In this document: one piece after another, positions 6,783-16,338 of the stretch
Layout: every line of letters starts with the position of its first letter
Numbering within the stretch: the first letter of the stretch is position 1
Assembly: GCF_018336975.1 (NCBI RefSeq)
Contig: NZ_CP025572.1
Location: 954,560-1,018,559 of the forward strand
Reading direction: 5' to 3'
Length of the DNA stretch: 64,000 bases
Origin: Marinomonas sp. CT5
GTDB lineage: Bacteria > Pseudomonadota > Gammaproteobacteria > Pseudomonadales > Marinomonadaceae
The notes under the pieces: generated by a model
The model's database searches: none
Told to the model about the DNA's origin: nothing
What the model saw: only the letters and a program-made list of their open reading frames with translations
Translations under genes and position numbers: made by a program

Positions 6783-8231
6783 TTATTCCTCAGTAGCACC
6801 AACTTTGACGATCTTCATCATGTTAGTGGTGCCGTAGCTTACCAAATGATCACCTTTGGTTACGATGACAAGGTCGCCATCTTTGATAAGGTCCAAAGAT
6901 TTAACGTGGTTAACCAAGCCTGCAATTATGGTGTCCACATTAAACTCTTGTGAAGAGAATGATACCGGTGTTACACCACGATAAAGGTTTACTTTATTAA
7001 GTGTTGCTTGGTTTGGAGAAAGAGCATAGATAGGTAAGCCTGAGCTAATTCGAGACATAAGCAGTGGCGTTGTGCCTGATTCAGTCAAACTAATAATGGC
7101 TTTAACGCCTTCTAAATGGTTAGCCGCGTACATAGCCGACATGGCAATGGTTTCATCGATGTTTGTGAAAGTAACATCGATACGGTGCTTAGAGCGATTG
7201 ATGGCAGGTTGTTTTTCAGCACCTAAGCAAACACGGTTCATGGTGTTAATGACTTCTTCTGGATAAGCACCAGCCGCTGTTTCGGCAGAAAGCATAACCG
7301 CATCTGTGCCATCTAGTACCGCGTTTGCCACATCAAATACTTCAGCACGGGTAGGCATAGCACTGGTGATCATGGTTTCCATCATCTGAGTGGCTGTTAT
7401 GACAGGGCGGTTCAATTGGCGGCAGCGTTTGATCATGTGCTTTTGTACGCCGATTAATTCGGCATCGCCAATTTCGACACCTAGGTCGCCACGGGCAACC
7501 ATTACGGCGTCAGAAGCTAAAATTATGTTATCCAGGGTTTCATTGTCGGCAACGGCTTCGGCACGTTCTACTTTTGACACAATGCCTGCTTTTAGGCCTG
7601 CGGCTTCAGCTAAAGCGCGAGCTTCGTGTAGGTCCTCTGCTGAGCGAGGGAAAGAAACCGCCAGATAATCGGCTTTTAATGCGGCCGCCGTTTTTATGTC
7701 TTCGCGGTCTTTGTCTGTTAGTGCTGCAGCTGAAAGTCCACCACCTTGGCGGTTAATGCCTTTGTTGTTGGATAGGTCACCACCAACAATCACTTTGGTA
7801 ATCACTTCTTGGCCTTTAACTTCCAATACTTCTAGTACAACGCGGCCATCATCAAGAAGTAGAATGTTGCCTGGCTGTGAATCTTGAGCTAGTTGTGGGT
7901 AATCGATACCAACGCGTGTTTCGTCGCCATTGTTTTTATCAAAGCCTACATCAAGAATGAAGGTTGCGCCGTCTTCTAATTGAACTTTGGTGTTTTTGAA
8001 ACGAGCGATTCGAATCTTAGGGCCTTGCAAGTCGCCTAGAATAGCCACATGACGACCATTTTTTTTCGCCATTTCACGAACAACTTCTGCGCGGTTGATA
8101 TGATCTTCTGGTTGACCATGAGAAAAGTTTAAACGAAATACGTTAGCGCCCGCTAAAATGAGCTTTTCGATCATTTCTGGGGAGCTGGAAGCTGGGCCTA
8201 AAGTGGCAACAATTTTAGTTCTACGAGTCAT
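6783..8231 (-). CDS. pyk: Pyruvate kinase
   Basis: Transfers phosphate from phosphoenolpyruvate to ADP, the last step of glycolysis and the Entner-Doudoroff route. From the ATG at 8231 the protein has 482 residues, starts [15 protein letters not shown] and shows [14 protein letters not shown] and the active-site block [10 protein letters not shown] (244-253), then [13 protein letters not shown] four codons upstream gives MVNK, but the ATG fits the family N-terminus better. It stands between gapA (81-nt gap with a hairpin) and mgsA (6-nt gap). The length and sequence look closer to PykA than PykF, which I cannot settle by eye. Confidence 0.95.
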   Translation of the reverse strand: MTRRTKIVATLGPASSSPEMIEKLILAGANVFRLNFSHGQPEDHINRAEVVREMAKKNGRHVAILGDLQGPKIRIARFKNTKVQLEDGATFILDVGFDKNNGDETRVGIDYPQLAQDSQPGNILLLDDGRVVLEVLEVKGQEVITKVIVGGDLSNNKGINRQGGGLSAAALTDKDREDIKTAAALKADYLAVSFPRSAEDLHEARALAEAAGLKAGIVSKVERAEAVADNETLDNIILASDAVMVARGDLGVEIGDAELIGVQKHMIKRCRQLNRPVITATQMMETMITSAMPTRAEVFDVANAVLDGTDAVMLSAETAAGAYPEEVINTMNRVCLGAEKQPAINRSKHRIDVTFTNIDETIAMSAMYAANHLEGVKAIISLTESGTTPLLMSRISSGLPIYALSPNQATLNKVNLYRGVTPVSFSSQEFNVDTIIAGLVNHVKSLDLIKDGDLVIVTKGDHLVSYGTTNMMKIVKVGATEE

Positions 8232-8277
8232 TTTATTTACCAAAGATTAGAAAGCAGGATGTGAAGTATAAGAGACG

Positions 8278-8303
8278 ACGAAGGCTGCGTCAGCAGCCTT
8301 CGT
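8278..8303 (-). terminator. Intercistronic hairpin between gapA and pyk
   Basis: Perfect stem ACGAAGGCTGC with GCAGCCTTCGT. It lacks a clean T tail on the minus strand (CGTCTCTTAT follows), so it may attenuate or protect the gapA message rather than fully end it. Confidence 0.5.
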
Positions 8304-8312
8304 GTATTTTGA

Positions 8313-9326
8313 CTATTTAGCCGCCATTAAAGCGATAGTATTATCGAGCATTCTGTTTGAGAAGCCCCACTCATTATCATACCAAGCCATTATTTTGACG
8401 AGCTTGCCTTGGACGCGAGTTTGTGTGGCGTCGAAGTTTGATGTGTAAGTGCTGTGATTGAAGTCTGAAGAAACCAGTGGCTCGTAATTGACGTGCAATA
8501 CTTGAGCAAGAATCGGATCGGCTTTGATCGCGTCTTCAATAATCTTGTTCACTTCCTCTGCCGTGGTTTCACGTGGTGCTAAAAACGTTAGATCAACAAG
8601 AGACACGTTGATGGTTGGAACACGAACCGCCATACCGTCGAATTTACCAACTAACTCTGGAACCACAAGGCCAACAGCGGCCGCGGCGCCTGTTTTACTC
8701 GGAATCATGTTTTGTGCAGCAGCACGGGCACGATATAGGTCTTCATGGTAAACATCAGAAAGGCGCTGATCATTAGTGTAAGCGTGAATGGTTGTCATCA
8801 GGCCACTTTCAATACCGAGCTTATCACTTAACGGTTTGGCGACTGGTGCCAGACAGTTGGTTGTACAAGAAGCGTTTGAAATAACCGTCATGTCGGATGT
8901 TAGAACATCTTGGTTAACACCGTAGACAACCGTTGCGTCTACTTCTTTACCTGGTGCAGAAATGATAACTTTTTTTGCCCCAGCTGAAATATGAGCGCTG
9001 GCTTTTTCTTTTGTAGTAAAGAAGCCTGTGCATTCATAGACAACATCAACACCAAGGTCAGCCCAAGGTAGGTCTGCAGGGTTACGTTCAGAGAAAGTAC
9101 GGATTTTATCTTGATTGATATATAGCGCTTCTTCATCAAAAGTGACTTCTTCATTGAAGCGGCCATGGACAGTATCGTATTTCGTTAAATGGGCGTTGGT
9201 TTTTGAATCACCAAGATCATTAATCGCTACTATTTGGATTTGATCGCGTTTACCTGATTCGTATAGAGCTCTAAGAGTGTTGCGTCCAATGCGTCCATAA
9301 CCGTTGATAGCTACCTTAATCGTCAT
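8313..9326 (-). CDS. gapA: Glyceraldehyde-3-phosphate dehydrogenase, type I
   Basis: Oxidises glyceraldehyde 3-phosphate to 1,3-bisphosphoglycerate. The 337-residue protein begins [20 protein letters not shown] (NAD-binding GxGxxG) and has the aspartate of AINDLGD expected for NAD preference. It carries the active-site ASCTTNC (152-158) and the C-terminal [17 protein letters not shown] lies 5 nt before this ATG, which is why I prefer it to the GTG two codons upstream. It is divergent from edd across a 380-bp region with HexR-like sites, an arrangement also found in pseudomonads. Confidence 0.96.
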   Translation of the reverse strand: MTIKVAINGYGRIGRNTLRALYESGKRDQIQIVAINDLGDSKTNAHLTKYDTVHGRFNEEVTFDEEALYINQDKIRTFSERNPADLPWADLGVDVVYECTGFFTTKEKASAHISAGAKKVIISAPGKEVDATVVYGVNQDVLTSDMTVISNASCTTNCLAPVAKPLSDKLGIESGLMTTIHAYTNDQRLSDVYHEDLYRARAAAQNMIPSKTGAAAAVGLVVPELVGKFDGMAVRVPTINVSLVDLTFLAPRETTAEEVNKIIEDAIKADPILAQVLHVNYEPLVSSDFNHSTYTSNFDATQTRVQGKLVKIMAWYDNEWGFSNRMLDNTIALMAAK

Positions 9327-9565
9327 ACTCACCTCTAAATATAGTGCGGAAGTTGCGATTGTTCGGTTTCGAACATATCGCGTTCAATTTTGTTCTTTGA
9401 CGTAAAAATACTACATAAGTAATTTTTTTAGCAAGGATTAGTAACAAATTCCTGCCAATATGGCTGTTTTTTGATCATATATTGATCTAGAGCTAATATT
9501 GTACAGAATTATGTTACAAATATTAGGTTATTTTAGCGGATAAAGAGGTTTTTTCGAATTTATTT

Positions 9566-9580
9566 TGTAAAAAAATTACC
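9566..9580. promoter_or_regulatory. Candidate HexR operator 2
   Basis: TGTAAAAAAATTACC matches the described HexR palindrome (TGTARTWWWATTACA) at 13 of 15 positions. It lies between the gapA and edd promoters. Match counted by eye; binding is inferred. Confidence 0.55.
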
Positions 9581-9636
9581 AAATATTAAATTTTTATTGG
9601 TTTTTATGGCTTTTAAAGCGTGAAATAAAATTAAAA

Positions 9637-9651
9637 TGTAGTAATATTACA
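9637..9651. promoter_or_regulatory. Candidate HexR operator 1
   Basis: TGTAGTAATATTACA fits the described HexR palindrome at every position. It is centred about 64 nt before the edd start, the place for repression of edd. The hexR gene is 4 kb away in the same block. Confidence 0.75.
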
Positions 9652-9707
9652 AAATATTATGACGTCAGGTTATTCGCTAAGATGACTGAACTAAAACGGA
9701 GATAAGC

Positions 9708-11522
9708 ATGAATCCGATTGTTACTAAAGTAACGAACGACATTATTGAACGAAGCAAAGCGTTGCGTGAGCAATATCTAAAGGATATGAAAAAAGCGCAA
9801 GAGCAAGGACCACATAGAGGTAAGTTGTCTTGTGGTAATTTAGCCCATGGCTTCGCAGCATGCCAACCTCAAGATAAGCAAAAGCTGTCTCTAATGGAAG
9901 AAGCGAATATTGGTATCATATCTTCTTATAATGATATGTTGTCCGCTCATCAACCTTATGAAAACTACCCAGACCAAATTCGTGCAGCGATCAAAGAGAT
10001 GGGATCTGTCGCTCAATTTGCTGGTGGTGTCCCTGCCATGTGTGATGGTGTAACGCAAGGGCAAGATGGCATGGAGCTAAGCTTGTTTAGTCGCGATAAT
10101 ATTGCACAAGGGGCGGCAATAGCGCTTTCACACAATATGTTTGATGCGGCTATTTATTTGGGCATTTGTGACAAAATTGTCCCTGGGTTGTTGATTGCTG
10201 CATTACGTTTTGGTCATTTACCGGCTTTGTTTATTCCTGCAGGTCCAATGCGTTCAGGTATTACTAATGCTGCTAAGGCGGCTGTTCGTCAGCGCTTTGC
10301 TCAGGGGCAAGCAAGTCGAGAAGAATTGCTCGAGGCGGAGGCGGCTTCCTATCACAGTGCTGGTACGTGTTCTTTTTATGGTACGGCCAATTCGAATCAG
10401 TTATTAGTTGAAATGATGGGCTTGCAGCTGCCTGGCTCTTCTTTTATTAACCCTGATGACCCTTTGCGAGAAGTTTTAACGAAATATGCTTCTCAGTTAT
10501 CGACGAAAATTACAGCGCTTGGACGTGACTACCGTCCACTATATGAGATAGTGGACGAGCGTAGCATTGTTAACGCCATTGTTGGTTTGTTGGCAACGGG
10601 TGGTTCAACAAACCACACCATGCACATTGTCGCTTATGCCCGTGCGGCCGGTATTATCGTCACTTGGGATGACTTCTCTGCTTTGTCTAAAGTGGTGCCT
10701 TCTCTAACAAAAATTTATCCGAATGGCCAAGCTGATATCAATCACTTCCATGCAGCGGGCGGAATGGCCTTTTTAGTGAAGCAATTACTGAAAGGCGGTC
10801 TTTTGCATGAAGATGTGAACACGATTGTTGGTAAAGGTTTGTCTCATTACACCAAAGAGCCTTTCTTGGATGGTGATAAGCTTATTTGGCGTGATGGCAC
10901 TGATGAGAGTTTGGACCTAAATGTTGTACGTCCTATTGAAGACCCTTTCAGTAAAGAAGGGGGGTTGGCGCTTCTTAAAGGTAACCTTGGTCGATCAGTA
11001 ATTAAAGTATCCGCGGTGAAAGAAGAAAATAGAATTATTGAAGCACCTGCGGCAGTCTTTCATAGCCAAAATGCCTTAGCTGAAGCCATTGCGAGTGGTG
11101 AATTAAAGCGCGATTGTGTTGCTGTTGTTCGTTTCCAAGGCCCCAAAGCGCTAGGCATGCCTGAGCTGCATAAATTAACCCCATATCTCGGTAATCTACA
11201 AGATCAAGGCTATCGAGTGGCATTAGTCACTGACGGACGTATGTCTGGTGCCTCTGGTAAGGTGCCTGCCGCGATCCACTTGACCCCTGAAGCATTGTCA
11301 GGCGGTTTGATCGCTAAGATTCAGGATGGTGACATGATTCGTTTGGATGCCGTAGAGGGGACTCTGTCGGTGCTGATTCCAGAAGATGAGTTGAATAAAC
11401 GAGAAGCGGCTCATCAAGACTTAACCGACTCTCATCAAGGAATGGGGCGTGAATTATTTAGTGCCCAGCGCATTTTGGTGAGTGGTGCGGAACAAGGTGC
11501 TTGCAGCTTGTTTAATGATTAA
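9708..11522 (+). CDS. edd: 6-phosphogluconate dehydratase
   Basis: Dehydrates 6-phosphogluconate to KDPG, the first dedicated Entner-Doudoroff step. At 604 residues it has the normal length for Edd, and the family is IlvD/Edd. Visible iron-sulfur and substrate blocks are MCDGVTQG (111-118), GICDKIVPG with Cys154, and [15 protein letters not shown] with Cys221. The C-terminal [13 protein letters not shown] is also typical. ACGGAG stands 8 nt before the ATG. No eda, zwf or pgl gene is in the window, so the other pathway genes must lie elsewhere. Control by HexR is suggested by the upstream sites. Confidence 0.96.
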   Translation: MNPIVTKVTNDIIERSKALREQYLKDMKKAQEQGPHRGKLSCGNLAHGFAACQPQDKQKLSLMEEANIGIISSYNDMLSAHQPYENYPDQIRAAIKEMGSVAQFAGGVPAMCDGVTQGQDGMELSLFSRDNIAQGAAIALSHNMFDAAIYLGICDKIVPGLLIAALRFGHLPALFIPAGPMRSGITNAAKAAVRQRFAQGQASREELLEAEAASYHSAGTCSFYGTANSNQLLVEMMGLQLPGSSFINPDDPLREVLTKYASQLSTKITALGRDYRPLYEIVDERSIVNAIVGLLATGGSTNHTMHIVAYARAAGIIVTWDDFSALSKVVPSLTKIYPNGQADINHFHAAGGMAFLVKQLLKGGLLHEDVNTIVGKGLSHYTKEPFLDGDKLIWRDGTDESLDLNVVRPIEDPFSKEGGLALLKGNLGRSVIKVSAVKEENRIIEAPAAVFHSQNALAEAIASGELKRDCVAVVRFQGPKALGMPELHKLTPYLGNLQDQGYRVALVTDGRMSGASGKVPAAIHLTPEALSGGLIAKIQDGDMIRLDAVEGTLSVLIPEDELNKREAAHQDLTDSHQGMGRELFSAQRILVSGAEQGACSLFND

Positions 11523-11564
11523 ACGGTTCCTCTGACTACTAACGTTTGTTAGTAAATGGTGTTT

Positions 11565-11592
11565 GGGGGCTTGTTTCAAGCCCCATTTTTTT
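11565..11592 (+). terminator. edd terminator
   Basis: Stem GGGGCTTG with CAAGCCCC, followed by ATTTTTTTA, 40 nt after the edd stop. Confidence 0.85.
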
Positions 11593-11697
11593 ATCTGTAA
11601 CTTATCTTCTTTCTTTTCTTCGAACTTGGCGGCCGCTTAATTTGCTATTTACCCGATAGCTTCTATTGGAAATCTATTTTTATATCAATTTGAATCA

Positions 11698-11733
11698 AAA
11701 AGGCCCGAACCTGATATCAGGTTCGGGCCTTTT
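11698..11733. terminator. Perfect 36-nt palindromic terminator, putP side
   Basis: Both arms match for all 18 positions around the centre GATATC. The core GGCCCGAACCTGAT carries AAAA on the left and TTTT on the right, so it can end transcripts from both strands. It lies 28 nt after the putP stop and behind the edd terminator. Confidence 0.85.
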
Positions 11734-11760
11734 CATGTTATCAGCTCAAGAGCAGATAAC

Positions 11761-13257
11761 TTATTCCATGGTATCGAGTGCTTTTTCGTATTCGTCAAAA
11801 GACTCTGTAACAGACTCTTCAGGAGCGCCAGTCGCTAGGCTCACCACAAAAATAGCGATAGCTGAGAACAAGAAGCCTGGAACAATTTCATAAAGGTCGA
11901 AAATGCCGCCAGTTAATTGTTTCCATACTACAACAGTCACACCACCAATGATGATGCCTGCTAGGGCGCCGTTGCGGTTCATGTTACGCCAGAATAGGCT
12001 GAGTAGAATCGCAGGACCGAAAGCCGCACCAAAGCCAGCCCAAGCATAAGATACTAGGCCAAGAACTGAGCTCTCTGGGTTCAATGCCAGTATTAATGCA
12101 ATAATAGAAATGGCTACAACCGCAAAACGCCCAACGTTAACGATTTGTTTTTGTGTCGCATTTTTATTAAAGAGCTGCTTGTAAAAATCTTCAGCTAGAG
12201 CGGAAGAAGACACCAATAGTTGGGAATCCGCTGTACTCATGATAGCCGCTAAGATAGCAGCAAGAAGAATACCAGCAACCACAGGGTGGAAAACGGCATT
12301 TACAAGAATCATGAAGATTTTTTCAGGGTCCGCTAGATCGCCCGTTAGGTTTGTGTCAATAAAACCGATACCGACTAGACCGATCAGTAATGCACCCGCC
12401 ATAGAGATAAACGTCCAGATGACAGCGATACGACGAGCTGTTTTGATGTCTTTATTGGAGCGAGATGCTTTAAAGCGCGCTAGGATATGCGGTTGACCGA
12501 AATAGCCTAGACCCCAAGCTACAAGAGAAATGATGCCAATTGCCGTTAGAGGTTCGCCGCTCACGCTTGTCCAGATGTCTAGTAGCTCTGGGTTCTTAGC
12601 CATTAGCGTGCTGGAAAGTTCTGACCAACCGCCGTCAAGAGCGACAAGAGGTACGATGACTAGCGCCGCACTCATCATCAAGCCTTGCACAAGGTCTGTC
12701 CAAGCAACGGCTAGGAAGCCACCAAATAACGTGTAGGAAACAACACATACTGTGCCGATAATCACGGCATAAGTGTAATCTAGTCCAAATACGGTTTCGA
12801 ATAGTTTACCGCCAGCAACCAAACCGGAGCTTGTATAAAACAAGAAGAACAGCAAGATGAATAGAGCGGAAATAGATTGAATCAACTTGGATTTATCGTT
12901 GAAGCGAATAGACAGGAAGTCTGGAAGTGTCAGTGCGTTATTTGCTTTGATACTGTACGTTCGCAAGCGTTTTGCACAGATTAGCCAGTTAAGCCAAGTA
13001 CCAACAAACAGGCCTCCTGCAATCCACACAGCTTCTAAACCTGAGGCGAAGGCATAACCAGGTAAACCTAGTAATAACCAGCCACTCATGTCTGAAGCGC
13101 CTGCCGATAAGGCAGTAGGCCAAGGGCCTAGAGAGCGTCCACCTAAGAAGTAGTCTTCAGAGCTGGATGTTAGTTTGTAAGCGTAAAGCCCAATTCCTAG
13201 CATTACTACTAAGTAGGCTAGGAATGTAAAGCTGATCGCATAGCTGCTTTCTATCAT
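11761..13257 (-). CDS. putP: Sodium/proline symporter PutP
   Basis: Inner-membrane Na+-coupled proline importer of the SSS family, used for carbon, nitrogen and osmoprotection. The 498-residue protein has about 13 hydrophobic segments. The sodium-site block RSLGPWPTALSAGASDMSGW (41-60) is nearly the same as in the E. coli protein, with Ser55, Asp56 and Ser58 in the known positions. No putA lies in the window. It starts with ATG and is followed by a perfect palindromic terminator. A 437-nt spacer separates it from hexR, which is read in the same direction. Confidence 0.95.
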   Translation of the reverse strand: MIESSYAISFTFLAYLVVMLGIGLYAYKLTSSSEDYFLGGRSLGPWPTALSAGASDMSGWLLLGLPGYAFASGLEAVWIAGGLFVGTWLNWLICAKRLRTYSIKANNALTLPDFLSIRFNDKSKLIQSISALFILLFFLFYTSSGLVAGGKLFETVFGLDYTYAVIIGTVCVVSYTLFGGFLAVAWTDLVQGLMMSAALVIVPLVALDGGWSELSSTLMAKNPELLDIWTSVSGEPLTAIGIISLVAWGLGYFGQPHILARFKASRSNKDIKTARRIAVIWTFISMAGALLIGLVGIGFIDTNLTGDLADPEKIFMILVNAVFHPVVAGILLAAILAAIMSTADSQLLVSSSALAEDFYKQLFNKNATQKQIVNVGRFAVVAISIIALILALNPESSVLGLVSYAWAGFGAAFGPAILLSLFWRNMNRNGALAGIIIGGVTVVVWKQLTGGIFDLYEIVPGFLFSAIAIFVVSLATGAPEESVTESFDEYEKALDTME

Positions 13258-13660
13258 TATTATTGTCCCCGAGTTGAATAATTTCTGGATGAAATAACCT
13301 TTAATAAATACGGTTATATGTCAGTATGGATAGGTTCTATCCTTGTATTGCAAAGCTTTGCATGACTTTCTGACTAACTAGATGATGCTTTATACAGCTT
13401 CATCTAAATCACATCCAAATGAGTTATTGTCGTTAAATTTTTTATTGTAATAGTTATTGATATTTGATCTAAAAATAATCACATGATCGTAAAGAGTATG
13501 GATAACATTTTGACACTTTTCAAAAACTAGGGTGATTCTATGTGGGTCAAGAAGGAGAATCTTTCAAATTTCTCTGTGAAAATTGTAAAAAAATAGTATT
13601 TGATTATCAAATCAGTGGATTAGCAGAATATTGTGAGCGGGAAGGCTTAAGGATTATATT
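13258..13660. other. Intergenic region upstream of putP
   Basis: About 400 AT-rich nt that must carry the putP promoter. A plus-strand TTGACA at 13510 has no convincing partner. TGTAAAAAAATAGTA at 13584-13598 is a poor HexR match (11 of 15) that I do not accept. No gene is visible; the longest ATG frame here is under 20 codons. Confidence 0.5.
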
Positions 13661-13687
13661 AGAAGGCGCATGGACTGCGCCTTCTTC
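13661..13687 (-). terminator. hexR terminator
   Basis: Arms AGAAGGCGCA and TGCGCCTTCT, just after the hexR stop on the minus strand. The T tail is weak. Confidence 0.6.
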
Positions 13688-13694
13688 ATGAAGA

Positions 13695-14561
13695 TTACTT
13701 TTTCTCAACTTTTGGTAATCGAGTATCTTGTACACTTTGTTTTAGCTTTTTAAGGTGTGCATTGAACTCAGGGCCACGTTTCAAAAGTACGCCAGTCGCA
13801 AGAGCGTCAATCAAGGTTAGATAGACAATGCGAGAACTCATTGGGGTATAAATATCGGTATCTTCCGTTTCTTCGATGGGAAGAACGATAGAGCAATGCT
13901 CGGTTAAAGGTGAATCTGGGTTAGTAATACCTATCACTGAAGCGCCTGTTGCTCTAGCAACACGCGCTGTTTCGATCAAAGGTAAGGTTCGACCTGTATA
14001 AGAAATCACCACAATGGCATCGCCTGAGTGTGCCCCAGCGGCGGCCATTCGTTGAACTAAAATATCGGTATAGGCAACAACCGGCATGTTTAATCGAAAG
14101 AACTTATGGTGGGCATCTTTTGCCACAGGACCTGAGGCTCCAAGGCCATAAAATTCTATACGGCGTGCCTGAGCAAGCACATCAACAGCGCGACTGATAA
14201 GGCTTTCTGGCAAAATTTCTTGAGCACGAGTTAGGTTATTTTTCGCGGCTTCAAATATTTTGGCAGTAACGGCACCGGGAGCATCATCAGGTTCAACGTT
14301 CAGGTTCACATAAGGCGTGCCAGTAGCTAGGCTCTGCGCTAGAGACACTTTAAAGTCTGGGAAGCCACTACCAATTAAACTACGACAAAATCGGTTAACG
14401 GTAGGTTCACTTACTTCTGCCCTAGCTGCTAATTTTGCAATACTAGAATGGATAGTCGTCTTGGGGTCTGCAAGAATTGCCTCAGCTACTTTGCGTTCAG
14501 ATTTGCTTAAAGTGCTCAGTCGTTCTTGGATCTTACGAATAATGTCTTCGTGTTTATTCAT
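13695..14561 (-). CDS. hexR: HexR, RpiR-family regulator of central carbon metabolism
   Basis: A 288-residue RpiR-type repressor with an N-terminal helix-turn-helix (about 1-77, including LSKSERKVAEAIL and ARAEVSEPTVNRFCRSL). A C-terminal SIS sugar-phosphate domain follows (about 125-255, with EFYGLGASGPVAKDAHHKF and VVISYTGRT). In this family HexR binds KDPG, which lifts repression of edd, zwf and gap genes. The close match to HexR, its place in the edd-gapA block and a perfect HexR-type palindrome before edd all support the name. It is divergent from the kinase-like gene across 91 nt. I see no HexR site before itself. Confidence 0.92.
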   Translation of the reverse strand: MNKHEDIIRKIQERLSTLSKSERKVAEAILADPKTTIHSSIAKLAARAEVSEPTVNRFCRSLIGSGFPDFKVSLAQSLATGTPYVNLNVEPDDAPGAVTAKIFEAAKNNLTRAQEILPESLISRAVDVLAQARRIEFYGLGASGPVAKDAHHKFFRLNMPVVAYTDILVQRMAAAGAHSGDAIVVISYTGRTLPLIETARVARATGASVIGITNPDSPLTEHCSIVLPIEETEDTDIYTPMSSRIVYLTLIDALATGVLLKRGPEFNAHLKKLKQSVQDTRLPKVEKK

Positions 14562-14652
14562 CTATCTGCTTCAAAATTGTCTATTGACTCGGATTGTTCA
14601 GTTGTTCATTCTGACAGCGACTTACAATTCTGGCAATAAAAAAGGATTTAAA

Positions 14653-15540
14653 ATGACTAACTTAACAGCCTATTTCGATAAAATGGCGAGGATTTTGCCT
14701 GAATTTAATGAAATCCAAGTAATGCTTCTTGAAGAAGGCTTCTCCAATAAAGTATATCGTTTGAGTTGGAACAAGGTTCCTCAATTAGTCTTGCGCGTAC
14801 CGGCTTTAAACGAAGAGGCTTTTGGTATTGATAGGCAAAGTGAAATGCTTGTATTACTTGCGGCCGCAAAAGCGGAAATCTCCCCGCCGGTATTATGGCA
14901 CGATGATCTAGGTGCTTTTGCGTGCCAATACGTTACTCAGCCTTCATTAGGGTGGGATGTTGAGCACTCAGACGTGAGTGTAAAAAGAGTGGCGAACGCT
15001 TTGGCCCAAGCACATCGTTTGCCGGCCATAACCCACTCATTTTGTATTTATGATTTGATTGAACATTATCTTCAGTCGATAGAATTGCATTCAGCTTCTC
15101 GTGCAGATATTCAAGGTGAACTTAGTTATTTGCGTGGGTTGTTTTCAAATCTGCCACGTGTAAAGCAAAGTGCTTCTCAAGTCGTTTGTCATAACGACTT
15201 GAATCCGAAAAATGTCCTAATAGATGAGGATGAGATTTGGCTGATCGATTGGGAATACACTGGAATGGGGGATCCTTTATTTGATTTGGCCGTGGTGGCT
15301 CGCTCACATAATTTAACTCGTGATCAGCAAATCACCTTGATCCAAAGCTATGATGATTCTCTTGCGCTGGAAGAAACCCTTCAAAAAGTGGCTAAATACA
15401 GTTTGGCCTATTCGTTGCGAGAGATGACATGGTTGTTGCTAAAACATGTCACCAGCCCCGAGGACCCTGATGCTTGGCCTTTCTATGTGGATTTTAAAGC
15501 GATGCCAACGCTCAATCCTTTTCTTGAAATCAGCAAATAG
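14653..15540 (+). CDS. Choline/thiamine kinase-like phosphotransferase
   Basis: A 295-residue aminoglycoside-phosphotransferase-fold kinase. The catalytic loop VCHNDLNPKNVL (178-189) and the metal-binding LIDWEYTGMGDP (197-208) are those of choline/ethanolamine kinase and ThiK proteins. The N-lobe has a glycine-rich turn LEEGFSNKVYRL (26-37). The start is the ATG at 14653 with AAGGA 7 nt upstream; an open frame runs further left but overlaps hexR and lacks a ribosome site. The real substrate could be choline, thiamine or another small alcohol. It is followed by ung after 24 nt, probably in one transcript. Confidence 0.8.
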   Translation: MTNLTAYFDKMARILPEFNEIQVMLLEEGFSNKVYRLSWNKVPQLVLRVPALNEEAFGIDRQSEMLVLLAAAKAEISPPVLWHDDLGAFACQYVTQPSLGWDVEHSDVSVKRVANALAQAHRLPAITHSFCIYDLIEHYLQSIELHSASRADIQGELSYLRGLFSNLPRVKQSASQVVCHNDLNPKNVLIDEDEIWLIDWEYTGMGDPLFDLAVVARSHNLTRDQQITLIQSYDDSLALEETLQKVAKYSLAYSLREMTWLLLKHVTSPEDPDAWPFYVDFKAMPTLNPFLEISK

Positions 15541-15564
15541 GCTATTAAAAGCTAAGAGTAAAAA

Positions 15565-16287
15565 ATGATGTTAATTCCAAGTTGGCAAACCCGTTTGGCT
15601 GACGAATTTGATAAAGACTATATGCGTTCCTTGCAGCAGTTTCTTGATGGGGAACAGAAACAGGGCAAAGTTATCTACCCCGCTGAAGCGGAGCGTTTTA
15701 CGGCATTGAATAAAACGCCATTTGAGCAGGTGAAAGTGGTGATTCTTGGGCAAGACCCTTATCACGGCGAAGGCCAAGCTCATGGTTTATCTTTTTCGGT
15801 TAAGCCCAATGTTAAAGTGCCACCGTCCTTGGTCAACATCTATAAAGAGCTTGAGATGGATTTAGGAATTTCACCGGCACAGCATGGTTTTTTAGCACAA
15901 TGGGCGCAGCAAGGCGTCTTATTGCTTAATAGTGTGCTGACGGTTGAAGCAAGCAAAGCGGGTTCCCATCAAAATAAAGGTTGGGAAATTTTTACAGATA
16001 AAATTATTGAACTAATCAATAACGAGCATCAAGGCGTTGTCTTTATGTTGTGGGGCTCTTATGCCCAAAAGAAAGGCCAACACATTGATCGCACAAAACA
16101 TTGTGTTTTAGAGAGTGTTCACCCATCGCCGTTGTCAGCGTACCGTGGTTTTTTCGGGTGTCAGCATTTCTCTAAAGCCAATGGGTATTTAGAGTCGTTG
16201 GGTAAGCAGTCGATAGAATGGCAACTAAAGCCATTGGAAGGGACAGAAGACGTAAAGCAAACTCAACAGTTTGGTTTGCCTTTTTAA
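15565..16287 (+). CDS. ung: Uracil-DNA glycosylase
   Basis: Removes uracil from DNA to start base excision repair. A 240-residue family-1 enzyme with the water-activating loop GQDPYHG (62-68, Asp64), the uracil pocket LLLNSVLTV (119-127) and the leucine/minor-groove loop HPSPLS (186-191). The start has two ATGs in a row; either gives a normal N-terminus. It lies 24 nt after the kinase gene and ends in a shared bidirectional terminator with ygfZ. Confidence 0.97.
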   Translation: MMLIPSWQTRLADEFDKDYMRSLQQFLDGEQKQGKVIYPAEAERFTALNKTPFEQVKVVILGQDPYHGEGQAHGLSFSVKPNVKVPPSLVNIYKELEMDLGISPAQHGFLAQWAQQGVLLLNSVLTVEASKAGSHQNKGWEIFTDKIIELINNEHQGVVFMLWGSYAQKKGQHIDRTKHCVLESVHPSPLSAYRGFFGCQHFSKANGYLESLGKQSIEWQLKPLEGTEDVKQTQQFGLPF

Positions 16288-16328
16288 AAACACCGACTAG
16301 CACCTATCCGGCGCTAGTCGGTGTTTTT
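16285..16328. terminator. Bidirectional terminator between ung and ygfZ
   Basis: Long stem AAAACACCGACTAGC with GCTAGTCGGTGTTTT between the two convergent genes, with A and T tracts on both sides. Confidence 0.85.
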
Positions 16329-16338
16329 GATGTAGTGA

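Larger units (their letters stand above)
9327..9707. promoter_or_regulatory. gapA-edd divergent control region
   Basis: About 380 nt of very AT-rich sequence between gapA and edd. It holds one excellent and one good HexR-like palindrome (9637-9651, 9566-9580) and a weaker one (9504-9518). On the minus strand TTGCTA and TATTTT about 18 nt apart (near 9411-9440) could be a gapA promoter. No open frame or RNA gene is visible. Confidence 0.6.

Noticed and set aside
6663-6953. 96-residue plus-strand frame across mgsA and pyk
   Set aside because: Entirely antisense to two intact conserved genes.
13584-13598. HexR-like sequence before putP
   Set aside because: Only 11 of 15 positions match and the second half-site is broken; such matches are expected by chance in AT-rich DNA.
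14317-14652. N-terminal extension of the kinase-like gene by 112 codons
   Set aside because: It overlaps hexR on the other strand and has no family sequence; the ATG at 14653 has AAGGA and gives a normal length.
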